Shown one piece after another: positions 1-6,137 of a DNA stretch of 7,474 nt. Each line of letters starts with the position of its first letter. The first letter of the stretch is position 1. Position numbers and translations under genes: made by a program. The stretch lies in NCBI GenBank assembly GCA_022561735.1, contig JADFQR010000060.1, positions 1 through 7,474 on the forward strand. Reading direction: 5' to 3'. The notes below the pieces were generated by a model that saw nothing but the letters and a program-made list of their open reading frames with translations, did not search any database and was not told the DNA's origin. Source of the stretch: Chloroflexota bacterium. Its GTDB lineage: Bacteria; Chloroflexota; Dehalococcoidia; UBA1151.

Positions 1-187
1 GGTCCGGAGATGACGAGCCGTCAGGGGCATCGAACGTGGAGTCGCCAAACAGGAGAAGCCCGCCGGCGCCATCGGGCAGGCGGGAGTCCGGCGCAAGATG
101 CACCGGTTCAGCCCCGGCGGCGCGAAGCGCCTCAGCGAACGCGTCGGCATCCTCTCCCGGGGCTGTAATCATTACCGGTCCGGTCAT
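1..187 (-). CDS. Partial protein, N-terminus only; possibly class I glutamine amidotransferase-like (peptidase C26)
   Basis: The first 62 residues of a leftward gene are present; the rest lies beyond the left edge. The start is the ATG at 187; I see no strong ribosome binding site, only a weak GGA about eight bases upstream. After a short strand (VMITAP) comes a helix with AEALRAAGAEPVHLAP, then GGLLLFGDSTFDAP. This order resembles the start of gamma-glutamyl-GABA hydrolase/peptidase C26 proteins, where 'AL..AGA.PV.L.P' precedes a 'GLLL.GG.D.DP' loop. The catalytic cysteine would lie downstream and cannot be seen. Uroporphyrinogen-III synthase is an alternative, because its N-terminus also has 'ITRP.EDAE.....L...GAEPV', but the GLLLFGD stretch fits it less well. 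The gene follows pspAB by 52 bases on the same strand and may be the third gene of the htpX unit. Confidence 0.5.
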   Translation of the reverse strand, partial: MTGPVMITAPGEDADAFAEALRAAGAEPVHLAPDSRLPDGAGGLLLFGDSTFDAPDGSSSPD

Positions 188-239
188 GTGACAGGTTCCG
201 GGCGCGCGGCAAAACCGGCGGCAGGAGAAGTGCGGTCGG

Positions 240-812
240 TTAGAACGGGATGCCCCACAGGGGATACCAGTGCTCGGTGGAGCGTTCTACAGCCATGCCG
301 TGCCTGCCCATCAACCTGGCGAGCGCCAACTCGTTCGGATGGTCACGATCATCGGTCCCGCGGGGGATGAACGGGTAGAACGTCTTGCGCTGGTAGGTGT
401 AGAGCCAGTACGCAGCGGAACCGGCGTAGTGCGTGCTCCAGACGGCGGCGATAAGCAGGTTGGCGTCCGCCTCGTGAGCGATGGCGTTGCCAACCGTGTA
501 TACCGAGTTGGTCAGGTCCTCGAAATTGCCGTCATCAAGGACCACCCACCGCGTTCCGTGCTCATCTTCTTCAACATGGTGCGCTGTCTTCGTCGCCCCG
601 GGACCTTCGTTAAGCACGCCCCGTAAACGGCCTTCAAGGCCATCGATGAACGGGAATTGTCCTGCGTCCGGCGGTCGAAATAGCACACCGGCCCGGCGGC
701 CCGGGAGGACCTCTCCGGCGGTCTGGAGCCGGGCTTCTGCCGTGACTACCGTGCCGATCGCGTCCCAGTCGGTTTTCGGGGCGGATGGTCCGCGCTTGAA
801 CAGAAATGCCAT
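240..812 (-). CDS. pspAB: PspA-associated protein PspAB, HtpX-linked
   Basis: A soluble 190-residue protein with no signal peptide or membrane segment. It matches the PspAB family as I recall it, a partner of the phage-shock-protein envelope stress network that is commonly encoded next to HtpX in Actinobacteria and relatives. The hallmarks are in the C-terminal half: KTFYPFIP (143-150), NELALARLM (160-168) and the terminal WYPLWGIPF (182-190). The N-terminal LFKRG followed by a short linker is also typical. Its ATG directly follows the htpX stop (TAGATG), so translation is probably coupled to htpX. The molecular function of PspAB is not established. The genetic linkage implies that it assists HtpX or reports on membrane damage. 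No PspA gene is visible here. Confidence 0.87.
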   Translation of the reverse strand: MAFLFKRGPSAPKTDWDAIGTVVTAEARLQTAGEVLPGRRAGVLFRPPDAGQFPFIDGLEGRLRGVLNEGPGATKTAHHVEEDEHGTRWVVLDDGNFEDLTNSVYTVGNAIAHEADANLLIAAVWSTHYAGSAAYWLYTYQRKTFYPFIPRGTDDRDHPNELALARLMGRHGMAVERSTEHWYPLWGIPF

Positions 813-1748
813 CTAGTTCTGGAACCGGACGTCGTTCGGCATGCCGCGCATATCGCGCTCCATCTTCCGGAGTCTTGCGATCCGGTCTTCGATCGGTGGA
901 TGTGTCGAGAAGAGACTCTGGACCGAGTGGCCCTTGAGCGCCGGGTAGATCGCCAGGGCGCTCGCTGAAGACATTTTACGCAAATCCGCTGCCGGCACAC
1001 GCGCCATCGCCCCACTGATCTTCTCAAGCGCGGTGGCAAGGCTACCCGGGTCACCCGTCAGCTCCGCGCCGCTGTGATCAGCCCCGTACTCCCGGTAGCG
1101 GGAGAGCGCCATGATCAGCAACTGGGCCACAAACTGGACGACAAGTGTGCCGGCGAGCAGCATCATCATCGCCCCGCCGTTGCTGTTTCGTCCGCCACCG
1201 AACCCGCCGAACATCATGCGGAAGAACATCATCTGCATTACGAAGCTGGCGACGATCAAAAAGAAGCTGGCGATGGTGATGACCGTGACGTCCCGGTTTT
1301 TCACGTGGGACAGCTCATGGGCGATCACCGCCTCAAGCTCACGGGCGCTCAGCCGCTGCTGTATGCCGGTGGTGACCGCAACGAGCGCGTTCTTTGGATT
1401 CCGTCCCGTGGCGAAGGCGTTCGGCGCTGCGCTGTCGATGACCGCTACCTTCGGCATCGGCATATCGGCCCTGCGTGCGAGCCGTTCGATCATGTCGTAC
1501 AGTTCCGGCGCCTCGTCGCGCGTGATCTGTTTCGCCCCGGTTGACCTCAGAATCAGGCGGTCCGAGCCGAAGTACTGAAACCCGGCCATCACGGCAGCGC
1601 CCCCGACCACGAAAATCAGCGGGATGCCGGCCGCGATCAACAGGAGTATGAAGAACGCGTAAACCCCGGCCAGCAGGAACATGGTCAGGTACATCCGGCT
1701 GCGCAACCCGTTGTCGCGGGTGAAACGTACCGTTGAGTTGGTCGCCAT
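813..1748 (-). CDS. htpX: Membrane zinc metalloprotease HtpX
   Basis: A 311-residue M48-family integral membrane protease that degrades misfolded or damaged membrane proteins at the cytoplasmic face. The zinc-binding motif HELSH is at 144-148 (ligands H144 and H148, general base E145). The third ligand is E220 in SRYREYGAD (216-224). Four hydrophobic segments fit the family: two N-terminal (about 21-39 and 42-60), one after the active site (152-178) and one at about 193-216. A glycine/asparagine-rich loop (about 181-192) separates the last two. The length is close to the usual 285-310 residues. The ATG at 1748 has a GAGGA ribosome site six bases upstream. It is the first gene of a unit with pspAB. 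HtpX genes are often induced by membrane stress, but I see no recognised heat-shock operator here. Confidence 0.96.
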   Translation of the reverse strand: MATNSTVRFTRDNGLRSRMYLTMFLLAGVYAFFILLLIAAGIPLIFVVGGAAVMAGFQYFGSDRLILRSTGAKQITRDEAPELYDMIERLARRADMPMPKVAVIDSAAPNAFATGRNPKNALVAVTTGIQQRLSARELEAVIAHELSHVKNRDVTVITIASFFLIVASFVMQMMFFRMMFGGFGGGRNSNGGAMMMLLAGTLVVQFVAQLLIMALSRYREYGADHSGAELTGDPGSLATALEKISGAMARVPAADLRKMSSASALAIYPALKGHSVQSLFSTHPPIEDRIARLRKMERDMRGMPNDVRFQN

Positions 1749-2002
1749 GGAGGTTCCTCGCGTCCCCGTGTCTCAGAAACGATATTCAAAAACCTGTTCG
1801 ACGCACGATCACCATGCCGGACGCCGGGGAACTTAGAATTGTGGGCGATTAACACCGGCCACCGTGTATCCGATTGTAGGACAAGCCGCACCACCGGGCC
1901 AATCGCAAAACCACGCCCTACGGATCACCGTCGCGAGGCGATCTGGCCCCCGCTGCGCCTCCGGCAATCTACCGAGGAATACGAGAACTGTGATCAACAA
2001 GA
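1749..2002. promoter_or_regulatory. Divergent intergenic region between htpX and the phosphatase gene
   Basis: This 254-base gap separates two divergent genes and should carry promoters for both. Toward htpX there is a plausible sigma-70-like promoter (annotated separately). Toward the phosphatase I see a GAGGA ribosome site at 1974-1978 but no clear -10/-35 pair. No CIRCE-type heat-shock repeat and no tRNA-like or riboswitch-like fold was recognised. The small open frames inside it do not look like genes. Confidence 0.6.
1873..1902 (-). promoter_or_regulatory. Candidate sigma-70-type promoter for htpX-pspAB
   Basis: Reading leftward, TTGGCC (1897-1902; four of six bases match the -35 consensus) is followed after 18 bases by TACAAT (1873-1878; five of six match the -10 consensus). 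Transcription would start near 1866, giving a leader of roughly 118 bases before the htpX ATG. The match is good for high-GC DNA, but the long leader means a closer promoter cannot be excluded. Confidence 0.4.
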
Positions 2003-2013
2003 TTGACCGATAA
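1990..2013 (+). other. Seven-codon GTG frame overlapping the phosphatase start
   Basis: GTG at 1990 opens a frame of seven codons (MINKIDR) that ends at TAA 2011-2013. It overlaps the TTG start at 2003 in another frame. The only clear ribosome site upstream, GAGGA at 1974-1978, is 11 bases from this GTG but 24 bases from the TTG. The frame may be a leader whose translation delivers ribosomes to the TTG, the remnant of a frameshifted true start, or chance. Confidence 0.25.
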
Positions 2014-3016
2014 ACAGGAGACCGGCACGACGGATAACGTCGCCCACGAAGAAAGCCCGGCATCTTCCGGAGCGCCTGATGATGCGACCCTGGCCGAGAT
2101 AGAGTCCTTTGCTGTGGAGGTGGTAGCCGCAGCCGGTGAACTCGTCTCCGGACGGTTTGGCGGCGTCATGGACGTCGAGTCGAAGGACGGTAACGGCGCA
2201 AACCCGGTCTCGGATGTCGATCGCGCCAGCCAGGCGTTGATGAGCGAGATGGTCGGCAGACGCTTCCCCGGTCATATGGTCCTCGGCGAAGAGGACGCTC
2301 CCAAAGACGAGCCGCCCGCCGGTGACTACATCTGGTGCGTAGACCCGATCGACGGCACGACCAACTACGTCAACGGTCACCCGCTGTACGCGGTCTCCGT
2401 GGGCGTCCTGTACCGGGGAGAACCGGTCGTAGCGGCGGTCTGGATACCGTGGCCGGTCGAAGGCGGGAACGAGATATATCGCGCACGGAAGGGCGGCGGC
2501 GCCTGGATAGGCGACCGGCGGCTCAGTGTTAAAAAACCGTCGCCGGACGAGGAGTCGAAGCCGAAGCGCGGGTGGCTCTCGACGATCCCGGGAAGCCTCC
2601 CGCACATGTTCAAGGTCGATTCCGGGATGCGCGGCAATTTTGGTGAGCCGCGGACCACGGGCAGCGCCGTATATGAGCTGGCGATGGTCGCCCGGGGCGT
2701 CCTGCAGTACGCGCTGACCGGGGCCGTTTTCTCATGGGACCTGGCCGCCGGAATCCTGCTTGTTTCCGAGGCCGGGGGGATCGTCCTCACCCCGGCCGGC
2801 CCACACGACCGCGTCGCAGGCGACTGGTCCATGTTCTCCAATTTTGCGTCCGGGTTCGATAACACTCAGGAGACGACGAGGCAGATTCGAGGCCGCCGCC
2901 GAGTTGTCCTGGTTGGAGCCCCGGAGGTCGTGTGGTTCGTATCGCAGCACGTGAAACCGAGACGCCACGGTCCGTTGCGCCGGTTGCGGCGACGATTACT
3001 TCGAGCGTTCCGCTGA
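2003..3016 (+). CDS. Inositol monophosphatase family protein (Mg-dependent sugar phosphatase)
   Basis: A 337-residue cytosolic metal-dependent phosphomonoesterase of the IMPase/FBPase-like superfamily. The metal-site motifs are complete: E96 in GEE (95-97), D114 and D117 in DPIDGTT (114-120), and D246 in the SWDLAAG block (244-250). The conserved R..GSA.YELA segment lies at 217-227. The substrate could be inositol phosphate, fructose bisphosphate, histidinol phosphate or another sugar phosphate; motifs alone do not decide. The start is TTG at 2003, because an in-frame TGA at 1991 rules out anything further upstream and the domain itself begins by about residue 30. The first 28 residues are polar and probably disordered. 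After the fold ends (about 316) a 20-residue tail rich in arginine follows, which is unusual for the family. It ends 11 bases from the convergent FabL-type gene. Confidence 0.92.
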   Translation: MTDKQETGTTDNVAHEESPASSGAPDDATLAEIESFAVEVVAAAGELVSGRFGGVMDVESKDGNGANPVSDVDRASQALMSEMVGRRFPGHMVLGEEDAPKDEPPAGDYIWCVDPIDGTTNYVNGHPLYAVSVGVLYRGEPVVAAVWIPWPVEGGNEIYRARKGGGAWIGDRRLSVKKPSPDEESKPKRGWLSTIPGSLPHMFKVDSGMRGNFGEPRTTGSAVYELAMVARGVLQYALTGAVFSWDLAAGILLVSEAGGIVLTPAGPHDRVAGDWSMFSNFASGFDNTQETTRQIRGRRRVVLVGAPEVVWFVSQHVKPRRHGPLRRLRRRLLRAFR

Positions 3017-3022
3017 TTTGCG

Positions 3023-3035
3023 GGCGCTCAGCGCC
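3023..3035. terminator. Short hairpin at the convergent gene junction
   Basis: GGCGC (3023-3027) and GCGCC (3031-3035) form a five-pair stem around a TCA loop. The loop holds the stop codon of the minus-strand reductase. It lies between two convergent genes, where a bidirectional terminator is expected. There is no proper U-tract on either side, only three Ts on the phosphatase side of the stem, so intrinsic termination would be weak. Confidence 0.25.
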
Positions 3036-3795
3036 GGATCAGCATCTCTCCGCCGTCGACGAGCAGGACCTGTCCCCGGATCATCCGCGCGTCGTCGCTG
3101 CACAGGAACGCCACCACCTTTGCCACGTCCTCGCGGGTGACGACGCGGCCCGCCGGTGTGGGGCGCTCGACCATGTCGTGTGCGGGCGATTCTTCCGGGA
3201 AAGCGTCCACGGCGTCCGTTCGTACGAAGCTGGCGGAAACCGCGTTAACGGAGATGCCGCGCTGCGACAACTCGATGGCAAGGTAACGGGTGAGCGACTC
3301 CAGCGCCGCTTTAGACACACCGACTACAAAGTAGTCCGGTAGTACCAGGGACGAGCCCGGGCTTGTCAGGTTGATGATCGTCCCACCGTCCGACATCAGG
3401 TCTGCCGCCGCGATCGAGCATTGCCACGGCGCACGGGCGTTGATGTTCATCGTCCAGTCCCAGTGCCGCTCTTCAAGCTCGGCGGCCGGGCGCATCACCC
3501 CGGAAGCGGCGTTGTTCACCAGGATGTCAAGACGGCCGAACTCAGATCTGACCTTCTCAAACAACGCCGTGATGGCGTCCGGGTCGCCGAGAGGCGCCCG
3601 TACCCTGAGACATCGCACGCCGAGACTGCAGACGGCCTCTTCCGTTTCCCGCGCGGCGTCGTGATTCCGCAGGTAGTTGAAGGCGATGTCGGCCCCGCGT
3701 CGTGCGAGCTCCAGCACGATCGCTTTGCCGATGCCGCGTGAGCCGCCGGTGACCAGCGCAACCTTGCCCGAAAGCTCACCAGATTCAGACGCCAT
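3028..3795 (-). CDS. fabL: Enoyl-[acyl-carrier-protein] reductase, FabL type (SDR)
   Basis: A 255-residue short-chain dehydrogenase that should reduce trans-2-enoyl-ACP with NAD(P)H, the last step of each elongation round. The cofactor motif TGGSRGIG is at 16-23. The core FGRLDILVNNAASGV (86-100), RHWDWTMNINA (110-120) and VGVSKAALE (158-166) closely resemble Bacillus FabL as I recall it. The catalytic pair is Y155 and K162 with six residues between (Y-X6-K). This is the enoyl-reductase spacing, not the Y-X3-K of ordinary SDRs. The C-terminal MIRGQVLLVDGG (238-249) also fits FabL. The ATG at 3795 has GGGGGAG about 12 bases upstream, a rather long spacing. It is the last gene of the cluster, 55 bases after fabG. 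Substrate preference (ACP versus CoA) is inferred from context. Confidence 0.87.
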   Translation of the reverse strand: MASESGELSGKVALVTGGSRGIGKAIVLELARRGADIAFNYLRNHDAARETEEAVCSLGVRCLRVRAPLGDPDAITALFEKVRSEFGRLDILVNNAASGVMRPAAELEERHWDWTMNINARAPWQCSIAAADLMSDGGTIINLTSPGSSLVLPDYFVVGVSKAALESLTRYLAIELSQRGISVNAVSASFVRTDAVDAFPEESPAHDMVERPTPAGRVVTREDVAKVVAFLCSDDARMIRGQVLLVDGGEMLIRR

Positions 3796-3850
3796 CTCGG
3801 TCAGGCACTCCCCCTTGTGATTCAGGCTGATCCGGCGCGTTGTCCAGGCG

Positions 3851-4606
3851 TCAGTTGGAGCCCGAGATCGCCATTCCGCCGTCGGTCCGCAGGATTATGC
3901 CGGTTATGTACCGCGTGTCATCCTGCGCGAGAAACTCCGCCGCAACCGCGACCTCGTCCGGAACCCCGAAACGACTCATGGGGATCCAGGTCATGATCCT
4001 GTCCTTGGTTTTCTGCGGCAGTCCGTCAACCGTCGCCGTCTCGATATACCCGGGTGCGATGGCGTTCACCGTGATGTTCCGGGATGAAAGTTCTTTCGCC
4101 AGCGAGTAGGTCAGCGAGTGAATTGCGCCCTTGGAGGCGGAGTAGTTGGCCTGGCCGGCGTTGCCGCTGATCCCGACCACGGAAGAGATGTTGATGATGC
4201 GGCCCCAGCGCGCCCGCACCATCCCCGGAACGGCGCGGTGGCAACAGTAGTAGGTGCCGTTGAGGTTGGTCTGGATGACACGATCCCAGGCGTTGTCCTT
4301 CATACGCAGGATCAGGGCGTCATCAATGATCCCCGCGTTGTTCACCAGTATCTGGACCGGGCCAAACGCCTCTTCCGTGATAGCGAACATCGCATCCACC
4401 TGTTCACGCTCGGCGACGCTGCACTGGACCGAGATCGCCTCTCCGCCCCCGGCCTTGATGGTTTCAACCACCTCTTCCGCGTCGTCCGGGTGCGTGTTGT
4501 AGTTCACGGCGATGCGGTGGCCCATACGCGCCAGGCGGATGGCGATGGCCCTGCCGATCCCGCGCGATGCTCCGGTGATAAGTGTGCTGCGCGGCTCTTC
4601 AGGCAA
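3851..4606 (-). CDS. fabG: 3-oxoacyl-[acyl-carrier-protein] reductase FabG (SDR)
   Basis: A 251-residue classical SDR expected to reduce 3-oxoacyl-ACP to the (R)-3-hydroxy form with NADPH. Motifs are complete: TGASRGIG (11-18), NNAG (89-92), catalytic N114 in the TNLNGTYY block, serine in INISSVVG (138-145), and YSASK with Y155 and K159. PGYIET (185-190) and TDGGM near the C-terminus match FabG proteins. The start is TTG at 4606. In frame upstream there is only the shared stop TAG of plsX and no other start, while AGGA lies eight bases before the TTG. It follows plsX by 21 bases, a plsX-fabG order also found in Gram-positive fatty acid operons. Many SDRs resemble FabG, but the plsX neighbour and intact motifs favour a genuine fatty acid role. 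Confidence 0.9.
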   Translation of the reverse strand: MPEEPRSTLITGASRGIGRAIAIRLARMGHRIAVNYNTHPDDAEEVVETIKAGGGEAISVQCSVAEREQVDAMFAITEEAFGPVQILVNNAGIIDDALILRMKDNAWDRVIQTNLNGTYYCCHRAVPGMVRARWGRIINISSVVGISGNAGQANYSASKGAIHSLTYSLAKELSSRNITVNAIAPGYIETATVDGLPQKTKDRIMTWIPMSRFGVPDEVAVAAEFLAQDDTRYITGIILRTDGGMAISGSN

Positions 4607-4627
4607 CGGCGGGATCCTGTTCTGATG

Positions 4628-5653
4628 CTATGGGTTGACCGGTCCGCGAAGCCGTTTCAACTCCGCTTCGGCCAGCTCTACGTAATTTAAGGAGACGGTT
4701 TTACAGGCCGTCTGGATAGCGTGGCATACCGCCGCCGCCTGCGCCTTGCCGTGACCCACCACCGCCACCCCTTTCACGCCAAACAGCGGACCGCCGCCGT
4801 ACGCCTCCGGGAGGTTGGTCACTTCGTGTATGCGTCGGCATATCTCATCAAGCTCTTGTTCCGGGACTCGACCGGCCATCTTCTCGCCGATGTACGCGGA
4901 GAGCGTTTCCCCGATCCCCTCCGTCAACTTCATCACGACATTACCGACGAATCCGTCGCACACGACAACCTCGGCACGGCCGTACGGGATGTCGTTCGCC
5001 TCCAGATTGCCGATGAAGTTGAGGCCGCTGGCCTCGAGGAGCGCGGTTGCTTCCTTTACCTGCGAGTTGCCCTTGCCTGCTTCAGAGCCGACGCTCAACA
5101 GGGCAACGCGCGGATTTTTAGCGCCGAACACGACCTGGGAGAAGATGGCGCCCAGCACGGCGTAGTCAGCAAGCTGTTGCGGCTTGCAGTCCAGGTTGGC
5201 CCCGATGTCCATGACGATCGTGTCCGGGGCAAGGCCGTAAAGCGGGCCGCCAAGCGCGGCGCGTTCGATACCCTCAAAGGTGCCGAACACGACCGTCGCA
5301 GCCGCTATCGTGGCGCCGGTCGAGCCCATGCTCACGAGCGCCTTCGCGCGACCGTGCCGAACGGCGCTGGCGGCGCGGAAGATCGAGGCGTTCCGTTTCG
5401 TCATGTACGCCGTGGCCGGGGCCTCTCCCTCCTCGACCACGCCCTCGGACGGCTCGGTCGAGATCGGCAGGCCGGTCACATCATGTTTGGCCAGCTCAGC
5501 GTCTACCGGTTCAGGGTCGCCGACCAGGATGATCGACACCTCGCCCTCGCGGGCAGCCTGCACCGCTCCTGCGACGATCTCCGAAGGTGCGTTGTCGCCG
5601 CCCATAGCGTCGACCGCGATAGGAATCAATTCCGTTGATTCTTGGGTAGTCAA
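4628..5653 (-). CDS. plsX: Phosphate acyltransferase PlsX
   Basis: A soluble, peripheral membrane enzyme that converts acyl-ACP and phosphate to acyl-phosphate, the donor used by PlsY for the first acylation of glycerol-3-phosphate. With the start chosen here it has 341 residues, within the normal range. Family blocks are intact: AVDAMGGDNAP (13-23), SMGSTGA (108-114), DIGANLDCKP (149-158), GNLEANDIPYG (215-225), DGFVGNV (233-239) and GPLFGVKGV with VVGHG (288-302). The start is uncertain. TTG at 5653 has GGGAG five bases upstream and is preferred. TTG at 5665 adds four residues but has only a weak site, and a later TTG just before IPIAVDAMGG is also possible. It lies between the hotdog pair and fabG in one transcription unit. 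Confidence 0.94.
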   Translation of the reverse strand: MTTQESTELIPIAVDAMGGDNAPSEIVAGAVQAAREGEVSIILVGDPEPVDAELAKHDVTGLPISTEPSEGVVEEGEAPATAYMTKRNASIFRAASAVRHGRAKALVSMGSTGATIAAATVVFGTFEGIERAALGGPLYGLAPDTIVMDIGANLDCKPQQLADYAVLGAIFSQVVFGAKNPRVALLSVGSEAGKGNSQVKEATALLEASGLNFIGNLEANDIPYGRAEVVVCDGFVGNVVMKLTEGIGETLSAYIGEKMAGRVPEQELDEICRRIHEVTNLPEAYGGGPLFGVKGVAVVGHGKAQAAAVCHAIQTACKTVSLNYVELAEAELKRLRGPVNP

Positions 5654-5696
5654 GAACTCTCCCAAAAATTATCTTTCATACCGCTGGATGATCCCG

Positions 5697-6137
5697 TCAG
5701 GTCGCGGGACTGTCATGGACAGGAATAAACGCCTGTCCTGTGATCACGTCGGAGCCGTCTTCTTTCCGTACGCCGACCGCAATCTCCACGACGCGTACGC
5801 CATCCACTTCTTTTACCCGCGTGACCTCGCCGGATGTTTGTACGGTCTCGCCCGGGAAAACCGGTCCACGGAAGCGTACTTTAAGCCGCCCGCCAAACGC
5901 CCAGTGCTCCGGATACGCGGAAGTGAGCATTTCGGACACGATCGCAAGGGTAAGCATACCGTGGGCGATGCGACGACCGAACGGCGTTTTCGCTGCGAAC
6001 TCGGCGTCAAGATGAATGGGGTTGTAGTCGCCGGCGGCCCTGGCGTACGCCTCCACCTGCGTCTGTGTGATGGTCCGGATGATCGTCTCCAACCGTTCAC
6101 CGGGTTCCAACGGCGCACGCCGCTTCTCAAGCGTCAT
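5697..6137 (-). CDS. MaoC-like (R)-hydroxyacyl dehydratase, HadB-like catalytic subunit
   Basis: A 146-residue single-hotdog protein of the MaoC/(R)-specific hydratase family. It carries the catalytic signature GDYNPIHLD (36-44), giving the Asp-His pair D37 and H42, followed by AHGML (58-62) and RFRGPVFPGET (88-98). It should dehydrate (R)-3-hydroxyacyl-ACP to trans-2-enoyl-ACP, the step between FabG and the enoyl reductase of this cluster. The alternative is (R)-enoyl-CoA hydratase activity. Its ATG overlaps the stop of the preceding hotdog gene (ATGA) and has no clear ribosome site of its own, so the two proteins are probably made by coupled translation in equal amounts and act as a heterodimer, as mycobacterial HadA-HadB do. 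plsX follows after about 43 bases. Confidence 0.87.
   Translation of the reverse strand: MTLEKRRAPLEPGERLETIIRTITQTQVEAYARAAGDYNPIHLDAEFAAKTPFGRRIAHGMLTLAIVSEMLTSAYPEHWAFGGRLKVRFRGPVFPGETVQTSGEVTRVKEVDGVRVVEIAVGVRKEDGSDVITGQAFIPVHDSPAT

Noticed and set aside
270..816. Plus-strand frames of 118 and 111 codons
   Set aside because: Antisense to pspAB, whose C-terminal motifs identify the true coding strand.
1074..1578. Two overlapping plus-strand frames of about 155 codons
   Set aside because: They lie wholly inside htpX on the opposite strand; the His-rich and Met-rich translations are typical antisense artefacts.
1833..2169. Minus-strand frames of 66 to 76 codons in and around the divergent region
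   Set aside because: Low-complexity, Arg- and Pro-rich translations with no good ribosome sites. One overlaps the phosphatase coding region and the others would occupy the promoter region.
4118..4690. Plus-strand frame of 190 codons
   Set aside because: Antisense to fabG and the end of plsX, with no motif or ribosome site to support it.
4721..5638. Long open frame of 305 codons on the plus strand
   Set aside because: It is antisense to plsX, whose protein motifs are complete. The plus-strand translation is rich in Arg, His and Asp with no recognisable domain, as expected of a shadow frame in GC-rich coding DNA.
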